DNA of 64,000 nt from Capnocytophaga canimorsus (lineage in GTDB: Bacteria > Bacteroidota > Bacteroidia > Flavobacteriales > Flavobacteriaceae): positions 1,745,001 to 1,809,000 of the forward strand of contig NZ_CP022382.1 of NCBI RefSeq assembly GCF_002302565.1, in the 5' to 3' direction. Positions within the stretch are counted from its first letter, which is position 1. Each line of letters begins with the position of its first letter. The translations under genes were made by a program, and so were the position numbers. The notes under the pieces are model-generated. The model was not told the origin of the DNA. It searched no databases and saw nothing but the letters and a program-made list of their open reading frames with translations. Positions 8,368-16,538 of this stretch are shown piece by piece.

Positions 8368-9414
8368 TTAAAAACCAAATTCTTTTATGAAATTTGCCGT
8401 TAAAATAGATACCGGGAAGTGCTGTAAATCCGACAGATAAATCCCTTCTTCAAGCGATTGCGAAACGTTGACTATCCAGAAAAAGGCGTGAATATGCTGG
8501 TGCGATAATTTATGCACAATAGGTTTTTCATTCCATAAAGTCATTTCAGAGTACGAGTACGGATATTTTTTCAAATAATCGTACATCAAACTGATAGCAT
8601 TTTCGGACTCTATCATCGGGAATTCATACAAACCCTGCCAAATATCCTTTTCGGTTCGCTTTTGTAACAAAGTTCTTTTTTGAGGGTCTTGAAGGATAAA
8701 ATAATTAAAAAAACGCTTACGCACCTTGGCTTTCCCTTTCTTTACAGGAAGTTGCGAAACTTGTCCGTTAGCTTTTGCCCAACATTTATCAGAAAATATG
8801 CAATTTTCACAATCGGGAGATTTGGGTTTGCACTGCATCGCTCCAAAATCCATAATTGCCTGATTGTAAGCCCCTGGATTTTTAACATCAATGAGCTGCG
8901 ATGCCAATTTTTTAAATATACTTACTCCTTCGGAAGTATCAATAGGAGTATCAATACCGAAAACACGTGAAAGTACGCGGTAAACGTTACCATCTACCGC
9001 CGCACTAGGCTGACCGTAACACACCGAGGCAATGGCACTTGCCGTATAGTCGCCAATACCTTTTAGCTTCAATAATTCAGCGTGCGTTTTTGGGAAGACA
9101 CCTTGATTTTCAAAGGCTATTTTTTGGGCGGTTTGATGCAAATTTTTCGCTCGAGAATAATACCCAAGCCCTTGCCATAGTTTGAAAACCTGATCCTCTG
9201 AAGCGTAAGCTAAGTCAAAAACTGTAGGAAAATGAAGCAAAAAATTCTCATAATAAGGCAATCCTTGTACAACACGAGTTTGTTGTAAGATAATTTCTGA
9301 AAGCCAAATTTTGTAAGGGTCTCGGGTTTCTCGCCAAGGCAAATTACGCTTTTCACGCTCATACCACCGCAAAATACGCCGAGAAAAGAAATCTTTTTCG
9401 GAACTATCTATCAA
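8368..9414 (-). CDS. mutY: A/G-specific adenine glycosylase
   Basis: Removes adenine mispaired with 8-oxoguanine, preventing G-to-T transversions. The 348-aa protein has the catalytic glutamate region 'WLSEIILQQTRV', a helix-hairpin-helix 'LLKLKGIGDYTASAIAS' followed by the catalytic Asp in 'AVDGNVYRVLSR', and a 4Fe-4S motif Cx6Cx2Cx5C ('CKPKSPDCENCIFSDKC'). A NUDIX-like C-terminal domain recognises 8-oxoG. It follows tatA by 12 bases on the same strand. Confidence 0.96.
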   Translation of the reverse strand: MIDSSEKDFFSRRILRWYEREKRNLPWRETRDPYKIWLSEIILQQTRVVQGLPYYENFLLHFPTVFDLAYASEDQVFKLWQGLGYYSRAKNLHQTAQKIAFENQGVFPKTHAELLKLKGIGDYTASAIASVCYGQPSAAVDGNVYRVLSRVFGIDTPIDTSEGVSIFKKLASQLIDVKNPGAYNQAIMDFGAMQCKPKSPDCENCIFSDKCWAKANGQVSQLPVKKGKAKVRKRFFNYFILQDPQKRTLLQKRTEKDIWQGLYEFPMIESENAISLMYDYLKKYPYSYSEMTLWNEKPIVHKLSHQHIHAFFWIVNVSQSLEEGIYLSDLQHFPVSILTANFIKEFGF

Positions 9415-9426
9415 TGAAGACCTATT

Positions 9427-9621
9427 TTATTGATTATCCTTCTTTTCAGAAGGGTTTGTTTTATCTTCCTCTTTAGTAGCATCTTTAAATTCTTTAATGC
9501 CACTGCCTAAACCGCGCATCAATTCCGGAATTTTTTTTCCTCCAAATAAAAGAAGAATCAAAATCACGATAAGTGCTATTTGCCAAGGACTTACAACGCC
9601 TAAAAATATTGTAGAAAACAT
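9427..9621 (-). CDS. tatA: Sec-independent translocase subunit TatA/E
   Basis: Pore-forming subunit of the twin-arginine translocation system for folded proteins. At 64 aa it has a short N-terminal transmembrane helix ('PWQIALIVILILLLFGGKKIPEL'), the FGxKKIPEL hinge and an amphipathic helix 'LMRGLGSGIKEFKDA', then a charged tail. It is the first gene of tatA-mutY; tatC is not in the window. Confidence 0.93.
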   Translation of the reverse strand: MFSTIFLGVVSPWQIALIVILILLLFGGKKIPELMRGLGSGIKEFKDATKEEDKTNPSEKKDNQ

Positions 9622-9644
9622 AATTATTCCAAGTTTATTTGCGA

Positions 9645-9652
9645 CAAAGATA
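9645..9652 (-). promoter_or_regulatory. -7 promoter motif for tatA-mutY
   Basis: Reads TATCTTTG on the minus strand, 24 bases before the tatA start. Confidence 0.5.
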
Positions 9653-9854
9653 CAAAAAACAAATTTAAAACATCTATTTCAATTACAAAGAAGTTATAAA
9701 GTCACCCTCAAAGATTTTGAAGCTATCTTTCTTGCATATAGTTAACCCAAAATGATTTGTTATACCGATTCCTCTTTCGAAAGGTGTGAGCGAAAGTGAG
9801 AAAGTGGTAGGTAGGTGTAAAAATTCAAAAATGGTTCAGTATTACTACATAGAA

Positions 9855-9895
9855 TTCATAAAAAATCCACTGATAATCAGTAGATTTTTTATGAA
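9855..9895 (-). terminator. hairpin terminator behind queA
   Basis: Inverted repeat with 20-base arms (9855-9874 and 9876-9895) and one mismatch. T-runs on both sides mean it could work in both directions. It lies 11 bases beyond the queA stop. Confidence 0.75.
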
Positions 9896-9906
9896 TATGA
9901 TGATTT

Positions 9907-10956
9907 TTATAAAATAAGCATTGCATCACCGTAGGAGTAGAATTTGTATTTCTCTTTTACGGCTTCTTTGTAGGCTTTCATTATCAAGTCGTGCCCTGCA
10001 AAGGCTGAAACCATCATTAAAAGTGTGGATTTTGGTGTGTGAAAATTAGTTACCATAGCATCAGCAACGCTGAAATCATAAGGAGGAAAAATAAATTTAT
10101 TTGTCCACCCCACAAAAGGATTTACCGTTTTTTCAGAAGAAACGGAACTTTCCAAAGCTCGCATTACCGTTGTTCCTACAGCACACACCCGTTTTCTGCC
10201 TACTTTTGCTTTGTTAATAATTTTTGTAGCACTTTCTGGAATTAAAACTTCCTCACTATCCATTTTGTGTTTTGATAAATCTTCAACCTCTACTGGGTTA
10301 AAAGTACCCAAACCTACGTGTAGGGTAACTTCGGCGAAGTCAATTCCTTTTATTTCAAGGCGTTTCATTAAGTGTTTTGAAAAATGAAGCCCTGCCGTTG
10401 GAGCAGCTACCGCTCCTTCGTGCTTGGCATAAATGGTTTGATAACGCTCTTCGTCTTCGGGCTCTACGGCACGTGAGATGTATTTAGGTAGAGGGGTTTG
10501 CCCTAGCTCAGTAAGTTTATTGCGAAATTCTTCATACGAACCATCATATAAAAAGCGTAAGGTTCTGCCTCGAGAAGTGGTATTGTCGATAACCTCGGCA
10601 ACTAAACTTTCGTCTTTACCGAAGTACAATTTATTTCCGATTCTGATTTTCCTTGCTGGATCGACCAAAACATCCCATAGGCGTTGTTCGGCATTGAGCT
10701 CTCGAAGTAGAAAAACCTCAATTTTAGCTTTGGTTTTTTCTTTATTTCCGTACAATCTTGCAGGGAAAACCTTGGTGTTATTTAACACGAAAACATCACC
10801 ATCATCAAAATAATCAATCAAATCTTTGAAAAGTTTGTGTTCTATTTCTCCTGTTTTACGATGTATTACCATCAAACGGGCTTCGTCTCGGTTTTCGCTG
10901 GGATATTCTGCCAATAACTCCTTAGGCAAATCGAAATTAAAATTGGATAGTTTCAT
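9907..10956 (-). CDS. queA: S-adenosylmethionine:tRNA ribosyltransferase-isomerase
   Basis: Transfers and isomerises the ribosyl moiety of SAM onto preQ1 in tRNA to give epoxyqueuosine at position 34. The 349-aa product starts at the ATG at 10956 ([11 protein letters not shown]); the upstream in-frame GTG would add an unrelated leader. Motifs include '[16 protein letters not shown]', '[14 protein letters not shown]', '[13 protein letters not shown]', '[10 protein letters not shown]' and '[20 protein letters not shown]'. It is monocistronic, with its own promoter and terminator. Confidence 0.97.
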   Translation of the reverse strand: MKLSNFNFDLPKELLAEYPSENRDEARLMVIHRKTGEIEHKLFKDLIDYFDDGDVFVLNNTKVFPARLYGNKEKTKAKIEVFLLRELNAEQRLWDVLVDPARKIRIGNKLYFGKDESLVAEVIDNTTSRGRTLRFLYDGSYEEFRNKLTELGQTPLPKYISRAVEPEDEERYQTIYAKHEGAVAAPTAGLHFSKHLMKRLEIKGIDFAEVTLHVGLGTFNPVEVEDLSKHKMDSEEVLIPESATKIINKAKVGRKRVCAVGTTVMRALESSVSSEKTVNPFVGWTNKFIFPPYDFSVADAMVTNFHTPKSTLLMMVSAFAGHDLIMKAYKEAVKEKYKFYSYGDAMLIL

Positions 10957-11031
10957 ACTTGAAAAATGTGTGTTAAAAATAAACTTTAATACCACCGAAT
11001 GTAATAAAAATCAGCCATTATTAAAGGGGTG

Positions 11032-11039
11032 CAAATATA
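11032..11039 (-). promoter_or_regulatory. -7 promoter motif for queA
   Basis: Reads TATATTTG on the minus strand, about 76 bases before the queA start; this implies a leader of roughly 70 bases. No known riboswitch is recognised in that leader. Confidence 0.45.
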
Positions 11040-11109
11040 CGCTTTCAAAGGGGCGTTTGTCAAGTAATTTTAGAATTATTTCCTTTTGTCTGAAAATAGA
11101 ATAAAAATT

Positions 11110-11140
11110 CCGCCCGAAAATCACCTTGATTTTCGGGCGG
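11110..11140 (-). terminator. hairpin terminator behind sodA
   Basis: Perfect 14-base GC-rich inverted repeat (11110-11123 and 11127-11140) with a 3-base loop; on the minus strand it is followed by a T-rich run. It is 23 bases beyond the sodA stop. Confidence 0.85.
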
Positions 11141-11163
11141 AGTTATGAAACCAACTTATTTCT

Positions 11164-11772
11164 CTATTTGTTTTTCTGGTAACGTTGTGCTACGTTTTCC
11201 CAATTGATAATATTAAAAAAGGCTTCAATATAATCAGGACGACGATTTTGATAGTTCAGGTAATAGGCGTGTTCCCAAACATCTAACCCCAAAATTGGAG
11301 TACCCGAGCAACCCATTTCAGGCATCAACGGATTGTCTTGATTGGCTGTCGAACAAATTTCAAGTTTTCCGCCTTTATGTACGCAAAGCCAAGCCCAACC
11401 CGAGCCAAAACGAGTGGCAGCTGCCGCTGAAAAAGCCTTCTTGAATTCTTCAAAACTACCAAAAGTTTCATTGATAGCTGTTTCCAAAGCTCCTGAAGGT
11501 TTTCCACCTCCGTTGGGTGAAATAACTTCCCAAAATAGGTTATGATTATAATATCCTCCTCCGTTATTACGAACGGCACTATTTTTCATATCTAGATTTT
11601 GAAGAATTTCTTCAATAGATTTATCTTGCAATGCAGTATCTTTAACAGCCGCATTCAAGTTAGTAGTGTAAGCATTATGGTGCTTGGTGTGATGAATCTC
11701 CATAGTACGAGCATCAATGTGTGGCTCTAATGCATCGTAAGGATAAGGTAATTTGGGTAATTCAAATGACAT
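11164..11772 (-). CDS. sodA: superoxide dismutase (Mn/Fe family)
   Basis: Cytoplasmic dismutation of superoxide. The 202-aa protein has the four metal ligands His27, His77, Asp164 and His168, and the C-terminal signature '[19 protein letters not shown]'. The region before the second ligand reads NNGGGYYNH, closer to the Mn or cambialistic type than to the strict Fe type, but metal choice cannot be fixed from sequence. No signal peptide is seen. It is a single gene with its own promoter and terminator. Confidence 0.95.
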   Translation of the reverse strand: MSFELPKLPYPYDALEPHIDARTMEIHHTKHHNAYTTNLNAAVKDTALQDKSIEEILQNLDMKNSAVRNNGGGYYNHNLFWEVISPNGGGKPSGALETAINETFGSFEEFKKAFSAAAATRFGSGWAWLCVHKGGKLEICSTANQDNPLMPEMGCSGTPILGLDVWEHAYYLNYQNRRPDYIEAFFNIINWENVAQRYQKNK

Positions 11773-11799
11773 AGTATTTTTATTTTTTAGTTATGGGAA

Positions 11800-11807
11800 C
11801 AAATATA
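11800..11807 (-). promoter_or_regulatory. -7 promoter motif for sodA
   Basis: Reads TATATTTG on the minus strand, 28 bases before the sodA start. Confidence 0.5.
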
Positions 11808-11831
11808 ATAAAAAAATACGGATTTAACAAA

Positions 11832-12371
11832 TCAATCGGTTGATAGATTGGCGTTACCCATAATAACAATTCCTTTTTGAAGCAATAAGTTATTCGGATA
11901 ACATATCAGCTCTTCATCCTTAGTTTTGAGTAAGGTATAAAAAGATTTTATATCCACAATTTCTGCCTCAATGGGGTATTCTTTATCCATAATCTGAATG
12001 CGATTTCCTATCTTGAAGGGAAATGAAAAGAACAAAATAATTCCTGCTGTAATATTGCTTAAAATAGACCATTGAGCGAACATTGCCACCCCAATAACGG
12101 TAAATATTGATGAAATTACTAGCAATGCCCGCTCTCCTTCTACTCCCCAAACCGTAATGAGTAAAACGCAGGCAAACAAGGTAATAAACATATTCATATA
12201 CTTGATTACCAAATTTATCCTCGCTTGAGAAAAGTCGGACTTTTTACCGAATTTATAGATAAGGGAGTTGGTAATTAAGCGCACGACTAAAAAAGCAATG
12301 ATTACCAACACAGTCGCTATGATTTGTTGACTGTGATCTTTAAAAAAGGAAGCGTCAAAAATTGTAGTCAT
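11832..12371 (-). CDS. small mechanosensitive channel (MscS family)
   Basis: A 179-aa integral membrane protein. Three helices are visible: 'IIATVLVIIAFLVVRLI', 'MNMFITLFACVLLITVWGV' and the pore-type helix 'IFTVIGVAMFAQWSILSNITAGIILFF'. The start of the MscS beta domain follows ('PFKIGNRIQIMD...EAEIVDIKSFYTLLKTKDEELICYPNNLLL'). The 'IPN'-like motif is YPNNLLLQKG. It is shorter than E. coli MscS (286 aa), lacking most of the C-terminal cage. It starts 6 bases after the DUF2911 gene, so it probably shares its transcript. It would release solutes on hypo-osmotic shock. Confidence 0.85.
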   Translation of the reverse strand: MTTIFDASFFKDHSQQIIATVLVIIAFLVVRLITNSLIYKFGKKSDFSQARINLVIKYMNMFITLFACVLLITVWGVEGERALLVISSIFTVIGVAMFAQWSILSNITAGIILFFSFPFKIGNRIQIMDKEYPIEAEIVDIKSFYTLLKTKDEELICYPNNLLLQKGIVIMGNANLSTD

Positions 12372-12377
12372 TTTGTA

Positions 12378-13226
12378 TTACTGTTTTTTCTTCCAAAGCG
12401 CTATATTTTGTTCAATCATTTTAACGTATCCTTGATTTCCTGCCTTTTGAGCTGCTTCAAGGGCTTGGTTGGCTGTTTTTAAGGCATCTGTAAAATTGTT
12501 TTTAGCGGCTTGTATTTCCGATTTCAATTTAAGTACCCAATAGGCTTTAGGGTTCAGCTCAGCGGCTTTATTTACCCATTCTATAGCTTTATCCAAATCC
12601 ATATTTTGTTCAAAATAATAGGCTGCAGCCCTATGATAGTCAGAAGCCGTAGGTCCTGCCATTGTTTTTTTGATACTTTCCAAAACAACTTGATGTGAAT
12701 TAACCCCAACAAGCACTTGCACTAAAGTTTGTTCCCAAGTGATGCTTAAAAAGCCTTCATTGGGTTTAAGTTCATCAAAACCAATACGAAACGTTTCTAC
12801 CTTGGGGCTTATCGTTTGAGGAGTTACTGTAACTTCGGCGACCACTTTTTTGGGGTCGTAGTTATTACCTGGATCACCCCAAATTTGATGATCGGCATAC
12901 AAAAGTACTTTCCATAGCTTCTTTCCTGGAACGGAATATAGTGCATATTTTCCTTCCTTAACTGGAATCCCTCCAAAGGTAACATCGGTTGAAAACTCAA
13001 TGGTAGTAGCCGCATTGGCTCCAGTTCTCCAAATTTTATCGAAAGGTACCAAATCACCAAAAATCATTCTCCCTTTTATGGACGGACGTGAATAAACTAC
13101 CTCTACCTCCGTAAGTCCAATGGTTTGATTTACCACCGATTTGGGGCTCACATCGGGCGTTTTAACCTGCCCCCAAACACAAATCACCCAAAATAAAGCA
13201 ACCCAAAAAAACATTCTATTTTTCAT
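12378..13226 (-). CDS. secreted DUF2911 protein with TPR-like tail
   Basis: Exported 282-aa protein from the ATG at 13226, the first ATG after the promoter. It has a signal peptide 'MKNRMFFWVALFWVICVWGQ', then the DUF2911 domain ('GLTEVEVVYSRPSIKGRMIFGDLVPFDKIWRTGANAATTIEFS', 'GKYALYSVPGKKLWKVLLY'). The C-terminal third is a helical TPR-like module ('AAAYYFEQNMDLDKAIEWVNKAAELNPKAYWVLKLK'). DUF2911 proteins are common in Bacteroidota with no assigned role; periplasmic or outer-membrane binding is a guess. Confidence 0.88.
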   Translation of the reverse strand: MKNRMFFWVALFWVICVWGQVKTPDVSPKSVVNQTIGLTEVEVVYSRPSIKGRMIFGDLVPFDKIWRTGANAATTIEFSTDVTFGGIPVKEGKYALYSVPGKKLWKVLLYADHQIWGDPGNNYDPKKVVAEVTVTPQTISPKVETFRIGFDELKPNEGFLSITWEQTLVQVLVGVNSHQVVLESIKKTMAGPTASDYHRAAAYYFEQNMDLDKAIEWVNKAAELNPKAYWVLKLKSEIQAAKNNFTDALKTANQALEAAQKAGNQGYVKMIEQNIALWKKKQ

Positions 13227-13257
13227 ACGTATATAGCATTTTAAAAAACTTATTGCC

Positions 13258-13265
13258 CAAAGATA
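13258..13265 (-). promoter_or_regulatory. -7 promoter motif for the DUF2911-mscS pair
   Basis: Reads TATCTTTG on the minus strand, 32 bases upstream of the chosen start at 13226. Confidence 0.5.
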
Positions 13266-13392
13266 TAACCAAAATTTGGAATATTTAAGCAACAATTAGC
13301 GGTTTAACGAAATTTCTTAAATTAGTGAAAATCAAAAATGCGTATCCTTAAGCCGTCAATAGAAAAGATTTTAAATATATATTAAGTTAAAT

Positions 13393-13602
13393 TTGAGCAA
13401 AAGTAAAGAAAATAATTTTGATTTCTTTTTTGCTTTTAAAATAGATATTTTTAATTTTGTTAGTGTATTTGAAAATAGTACGAAGGTAAACAGAAAACAA
13501 GTTAAGTTAGCTTTAGCAGAACTTGAAAAAGAAATGGAAATCTTTGGAACTATGCAAGGAATTCAAAATGCGTTATCTGATGGGCATGGTCTTATTGACT
13601 AA
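13393..13602 (+). CDS. hypothetical small protein, possibly a gene remnant
   Basis: Open frame of 69 codons without an ATG at its beginning; it would need the TTG at 13393. The N-terminal half is phenylalanine-rich ('NFDFFFAFKIDIFNFVSVF') and the C-terminal half is charged and helical ('NRKQVKLALAELEKEMEIFG'). The change of character and the missing ATG suggest the 3' part of a truncated gene, or an unusual start. It precedes the next small secreted gene by 29 bases in an AT-rich patch. No family recognised. Confidence 0.4.
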   Translation: MSKSKENNFDFFFAFKIDIFNFVSVFENSTKVNRKQVKLALAELEKEMEIFGTMQGIQNALSDGHGLID

Positions 13603-13631
13603 TTAAGAATAGAAAACTAAACTGTGAAATT

Positions 13632-14189
13632 ATGAAATTATATTTGTTATTTTTTGTGATGAGTGCATCATTGCATTCTTTTAGCGTTCTTTCCCAAACC
13701 AAATCGTACGAAAATCAAACGGAGCCAATCTTATGTAGTGAATCTAATTCTGTGTTTAAGGATTGTTGTGAGTATATGTCTCACCAAGCAAGTGCGAATG
13801 GTTTATTTTTTATTAGTTTTAAGGGAAAAAATATTACAAAAAAAGTAAATTCACCTGATGGTAAATTTACAGTAGTACCTGATAGTGAACAGGTGTATGA
13901 TTGTAGTTTTAAAAAGTACTCCGTTCAGATGGATAAAAGGTCTTTTTTTAGCTATGATTACTATTATCTATCTAATAAAATTTCCTACAATTTTGAAGGG
14001 GAGGACTATATGCTTTCAACAATTGATGGTTCATGTGATACCTGTATAAAAGAGCTAAAAATTTCTCACCTTAAAAAGGATACGGGAGAGATTATGTTAA
14101 TAGAGTTTCAAAAAGATGTCCATTTGTTATCAAAAAAAGCGAATACTCTAACAATTAAGAAAGGAAGTTACTGCATTTTTGTAATGTAA
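13632..14189 (+). CDS. hypothetical secreted protein with several cysteines
   Basis: A 185-aa protein with a signal peptide (about 1-22, 'MKLYLLFFVMSASLHSFSVL'). The mature part has Cys pairs including 'DCCEYM' and 'GSCDTCIKEL', which could form disulfides or bind metal. No family is recognised. It ends just before a clear terminator, so it is the last gene of its transcript. AT-rich codon use and the lack of conserved neighbours suggest accessory DNA, but this is weak inference. Confidence 0.6.
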   Translation: MKLYLLFFVMSASLHSFSVLSQTKSYENQTEPILCSESNSVFKDCCEYMSHQASANGLFFISFKGKNITKKVNSPDGKFTVVPDSEQVYDCSFKKYSVQMDKRSFFSYDYYYLSNKISYNFEGEDYMLSTIDGSCDTCIKELKISHLKKDTGEIMLIEFQKDVHLLSKKANTLTIKKGSYCIFVM

Positions 14190-14202
14190 AAAATAAGATA
14201 AT

Positions 14203-14226
14203 AAAATCCGCCAGTCGGCGGATTTT
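14203..14226 (+). terminator. hairpin terminator behind the 13.6-kb secreted protein
   Basis: Perfect 10-base inverted repeat (AAAATCCGCC) with loop AGTC and T-run, 14 bases after the stop. Confidence 0.8.
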
Positions 14227-14650
14227 TAAATTATAAAAACATGAACAAAATTCGCCTAATATATTTTATAGCAATACATTATAAAATAACAGCTTAAACA
14301 ATTATGCTACTCAATTGACCAAACAAAGAACAAAAACATTCAGCTTCATATTATTCGGATAAATACACTTTTTCATTAGAAATAACTGAAAAATGTAGAA
14401 TGTATATATTGCCCTTTGATATAGCTTTCCAAAACAAACTGATGGGAATGATTGTAAATAAGCTCATTTTTATATAAAAAATCAAAGTTAAATCTATTTT
14501 AATTGAATAAATTACAATGTATTTACCTCTTTCTTAAAACAACAGGTCCCATATTGTAAGAACTCACGTTATTTTAGTGTACATAAACATCTTTTAATTT
14601 TGTGATTTAGTTTTATTTTTGCCTACAAAATCATTAAAAAAATTATAGAA
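14227..14650 (+). other. gene-poor AT-rich gap with degraded coding traces
   Basis: No convincing gene. A tiny frame begins with ATG at 14241 and stops after 18 codons. A second frame is open from 14319 to the stop at 14475-14477 without an early ATG, and reads like the 3' end of a protein ('YYSDKYTFSLEITEK', then 'LPFDIAFQNKLMG'). Either may be a remnant of a lost gene. The right end holds the promoter of the PhnA-like gene. Confidence 0.4.
14614..14621 (+). promoter_or_regulatory. -7 promoter motif for the PhnA-like gene
   Basis: TATTTTTG matches TAnnTTTG 29 bases before the ATG at 14651. A second match (TAATTTTG) lies at 14595-14602. Confidence 0.45.
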
Positions 14651-15229
14651 ATGAGTTTACTTGAAGAATTGAAAAACCGAAGCCAAAATCAATGCGAATT
14701 TTGTACATCAACTGAAAATTTAGCCATTTACGAAGTTCCACCTACGGGTACTGGTGGGGTTGATGGTAGCCTTTTGGCTTGTTCTACGTGTATTTCGCAA
14801 ATTGAAAATCCCGAAACTACCGATCCTAACCACTGGCGTTGCCTCAATGAAAGTATGTGGAGTGAGCATCGGGCAGTGAAAATAATGGCGTGGCGAATGC
14901 TCAATCGGTTAAAAAATGAAGGTTGGTCGCTTGACCTGCTCAATATGTTGTATTTGGATGACGAAGAACTGGCTTTTGCCAAAGCATCAAACGACCATTT
15001 AGACGAAAGCGAAAAAATCATTCATCGTGATTGTAATGGTGCTGTACTTCAAGCTGGAGATAACGTAGTATTAATTAAAGATTTAAAAGTTAAAGGTAGT
15101 AGTATGGTTGCCAAACAAGGCACCGTAGTTCGAAAAATTTCATTAGACCACGAAAACGCTAACTATATCGAAGGCAAAGTAGATGGACAACAAATCGTTA
15201 TTGTTACTCAATACGTTAAGAAGGCATAG
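14651..15229 (+). CDS. PhnA/YjdM-like zinc-ribbon protein
   Basis: A 192-aa cytoplasmic protein. It has an N-terminal zinc-ribbon (CEFC at 15-18 and CSTC further on), a helical middle and a C-terminal PhnA domain of the SH3-like type ('DCNGAVLQAGDNVVLIKDLKVKGSSMVAKQGTVVRKISL...EGKVDGQQIVIVTQYVKK'). Despite the historical PhnA name, this family is not the phosphonoacetate hydrolase and its role is uncertain. Its own promoter is visible. The downstream gene is 51 bases away. Confidence 0.88.
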   Translation: MSLLEELKNRSQNQCEFCTSTENLAIYEVPPTGTGGVDGSLLACSTCISQIENPETTDPNHWRCLNESMWSEHRAVKIMAWRMLNRLKNEGWSLDLLNMLYLDDEELAFAKASNDHLDESEKIIHRDCNGAVLQAGDNVVLIKDLKVKGSSMVAKQGTVVRKISLDHENANYIEGKVDGQQIVIVTQYVKKA

Positions 15230-15280
15230 TTACAATAGAGTTACGTTCAAAATAGGTTTTGTACCAACTGAAAGCAGAAT

Positions 15281-15859
15281 ATGAAACAAACTATTTTAAA
15301 TGAATTGCGATCCACTATTGGAGACGAAACTATTGATTTTTATGTATTTGCTGAACGAAAAGTGCCTAGATTAGCCTCTATTTTCTTTATATTTTTTGGA
15401 ATACTTTTGACAATAATGGTTTTAGGAATTGGAGGATTCGATTTCGAGAAAAAAATTGGGGCTGGAGGAGATTCTTTTTATAACACGATGAATGCCTTTA
15501 TGATAATGGTCAGTGGTATCTTTGTACTTATTGGTATAGGAATAACGATTTGGGGAGTGGTTTCTTTCTTTCAAAATGGAGGTCACTTTGTCGGAACGCC
15601 CACACGTTTAATTCATTACAAAAAAGGCTCTACCCAAATATATCCGTGGGGTGATTTTACAGGGAATATTGATATGAACTCTTCTAAGCGTTATATTACT
15701 TTTTTTCTGCATAGCAATCTAAAAGTAGAAGTAGAAGGTAATATGTATATGATTTGTGATGTGATTAATTTATTTTCAGCAGATAATATTTTAGAAATAG
15801 AACGGATTTCTCGTCAGCGAATTACTGAAAATAAAGATAGTAACAAATTTGCATTTTAA
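15281..15859 (+). CDS. membrane protein, first of a tandem paralogous pair
   Basis: A 192-aa protein with two hydrophobic segments (about residues 28-48 and 68-98) and a C-terminal soluble part. It shares the motif GGHFVGTPTRLIHYKKG with the next gene, which has GGYFVGTPTRLIHYKKG at the matching place; the overall layout is the same, so the two arose by duplication. The soluble part is strand-rich and could be a small membrane-associated PH-like domain (inference). Function not recognised. Only 2 bases separate it from its paralogue. Confidence 0.72.
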   Translation: MKQTILNELRSTIGDETIDFYVFAERKVPRLASIFFIFFGILLTIMVLGIGGFDFEKKIGAGGDSFYNTMNAFMIMVSGIFVLIGIGITIWGVVSFFQNGGHFVGTPTRLIHYKKGSTQIYPWGDFTGNIDMNSSKRYITFFLHSNLKVEVEGNMYMICDVINLFSADNILEIERISRQRITENKDSNKFAF

Positions 15860-15861
15860 CA

Positions 15862-16455
15862 ATGAAAAGAACAATACCTCAGTCACTGAATTATGTAATT
15901 AATGGTGAAAATGTAGAATTTTTTAGTTTTTCCCGACGAAGTGCCACTTGGAACAATGTGATTTTATCATTTGTTATGGGGTTGATTTTTAGTGTGGTAG
16001 GTGTTTTTGTTTTAGATATCGAAATGAATTTATTTGCCTTTCTTCGAGGAGAATACGGGGAAGAAACCAATATTATAGCACTTCTTTCAGAGGGTAGATT
16101 ACCCGTGTTGGTTATAGGAAGTTTATTTTCGCTTGCAGGTATGTGGGTTTTTATGTCAGCTATTTTTATGATTTTCAGCGAAGGAGGCTATTTTGTAGGC
16201 ACTCCCACAAGGCTTATTCATTACAAAAAAGGAGATGTGAAAATCTATATGTGGGAACTTTTTACCGATGAAATAAAAGTGGATATACACAAAAGCTACA
16301 TTCGATTTACATTAAAAATAGGTAAGTATGAAAGGAAAGACAAAACAGAAGTTTTCGTTCCCTATAAGGTTGAAGTCATTTCCGCAGAAAATGTTTCAAA
16401 AATAGAAAGAGTGGCTCGTGAGCGGATTCGTTCTCTCAGTTATTCAGCAAGATAA
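15862..16455 (+). CDS. membrane protein, second of a tandem paralogous pair
   Basis: A 197-aa paralogue of the preceding gene. It opens 'IPQSLNYVINGENVEFFSFSRR' (compare 'DETIDFYVFAERK' in the first copy). Two hydrophobic segments follow, then the shared GTPTRLIHYKKG motif and a soluble C-terminal part ending 'ISAENVSKIERVARERI' (compare 'SADNILEIERISRQRI'). The divergence in the membrane part suggests an old duplication. The pair is probably co-transcribed, and glnS downstream has its own promoter. Confidence 0.72.
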   Translation: MKRTIPQSLNYVINGENVEFFSFSRRSATWNNVILSFVMGLIFSVVGVFVLDIEMNLFAFLRGEYGEETNIIALLSEGRLPVLVIGSLFSLAGMWVFMSAIFMIFSEGGYFVGTPTRLIHYKKGDVKIYMWELFTDEIKVDIHKSYIRFTLKIGKYERKDKTEVFVPYKVEVISAENVSKIERVARERIRSLSYSAR

Positions 16456-16510
16456 CATTTGAAAAAGAAAAAACCTTGTACTGAGTTTACATTTAATTTT
16501 CAAAAAAGGT

Positions 16511-16518
16511 TAACTTTG
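16511..16518 (+). promoter_or_regulatory. -7 promoter motif that fixes the glnS start
   Basis: TAACTTTG is a perfect TAnnTTTG match. Its last G is also the first base of an in-frame GTG (16518-16520). Transcription would start past that GTG, so the ATG at 16539 is the real start. Confidence 0.55.
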
Positions 16519-16538
16519 TGGCTTCAAATTCAAATTTT

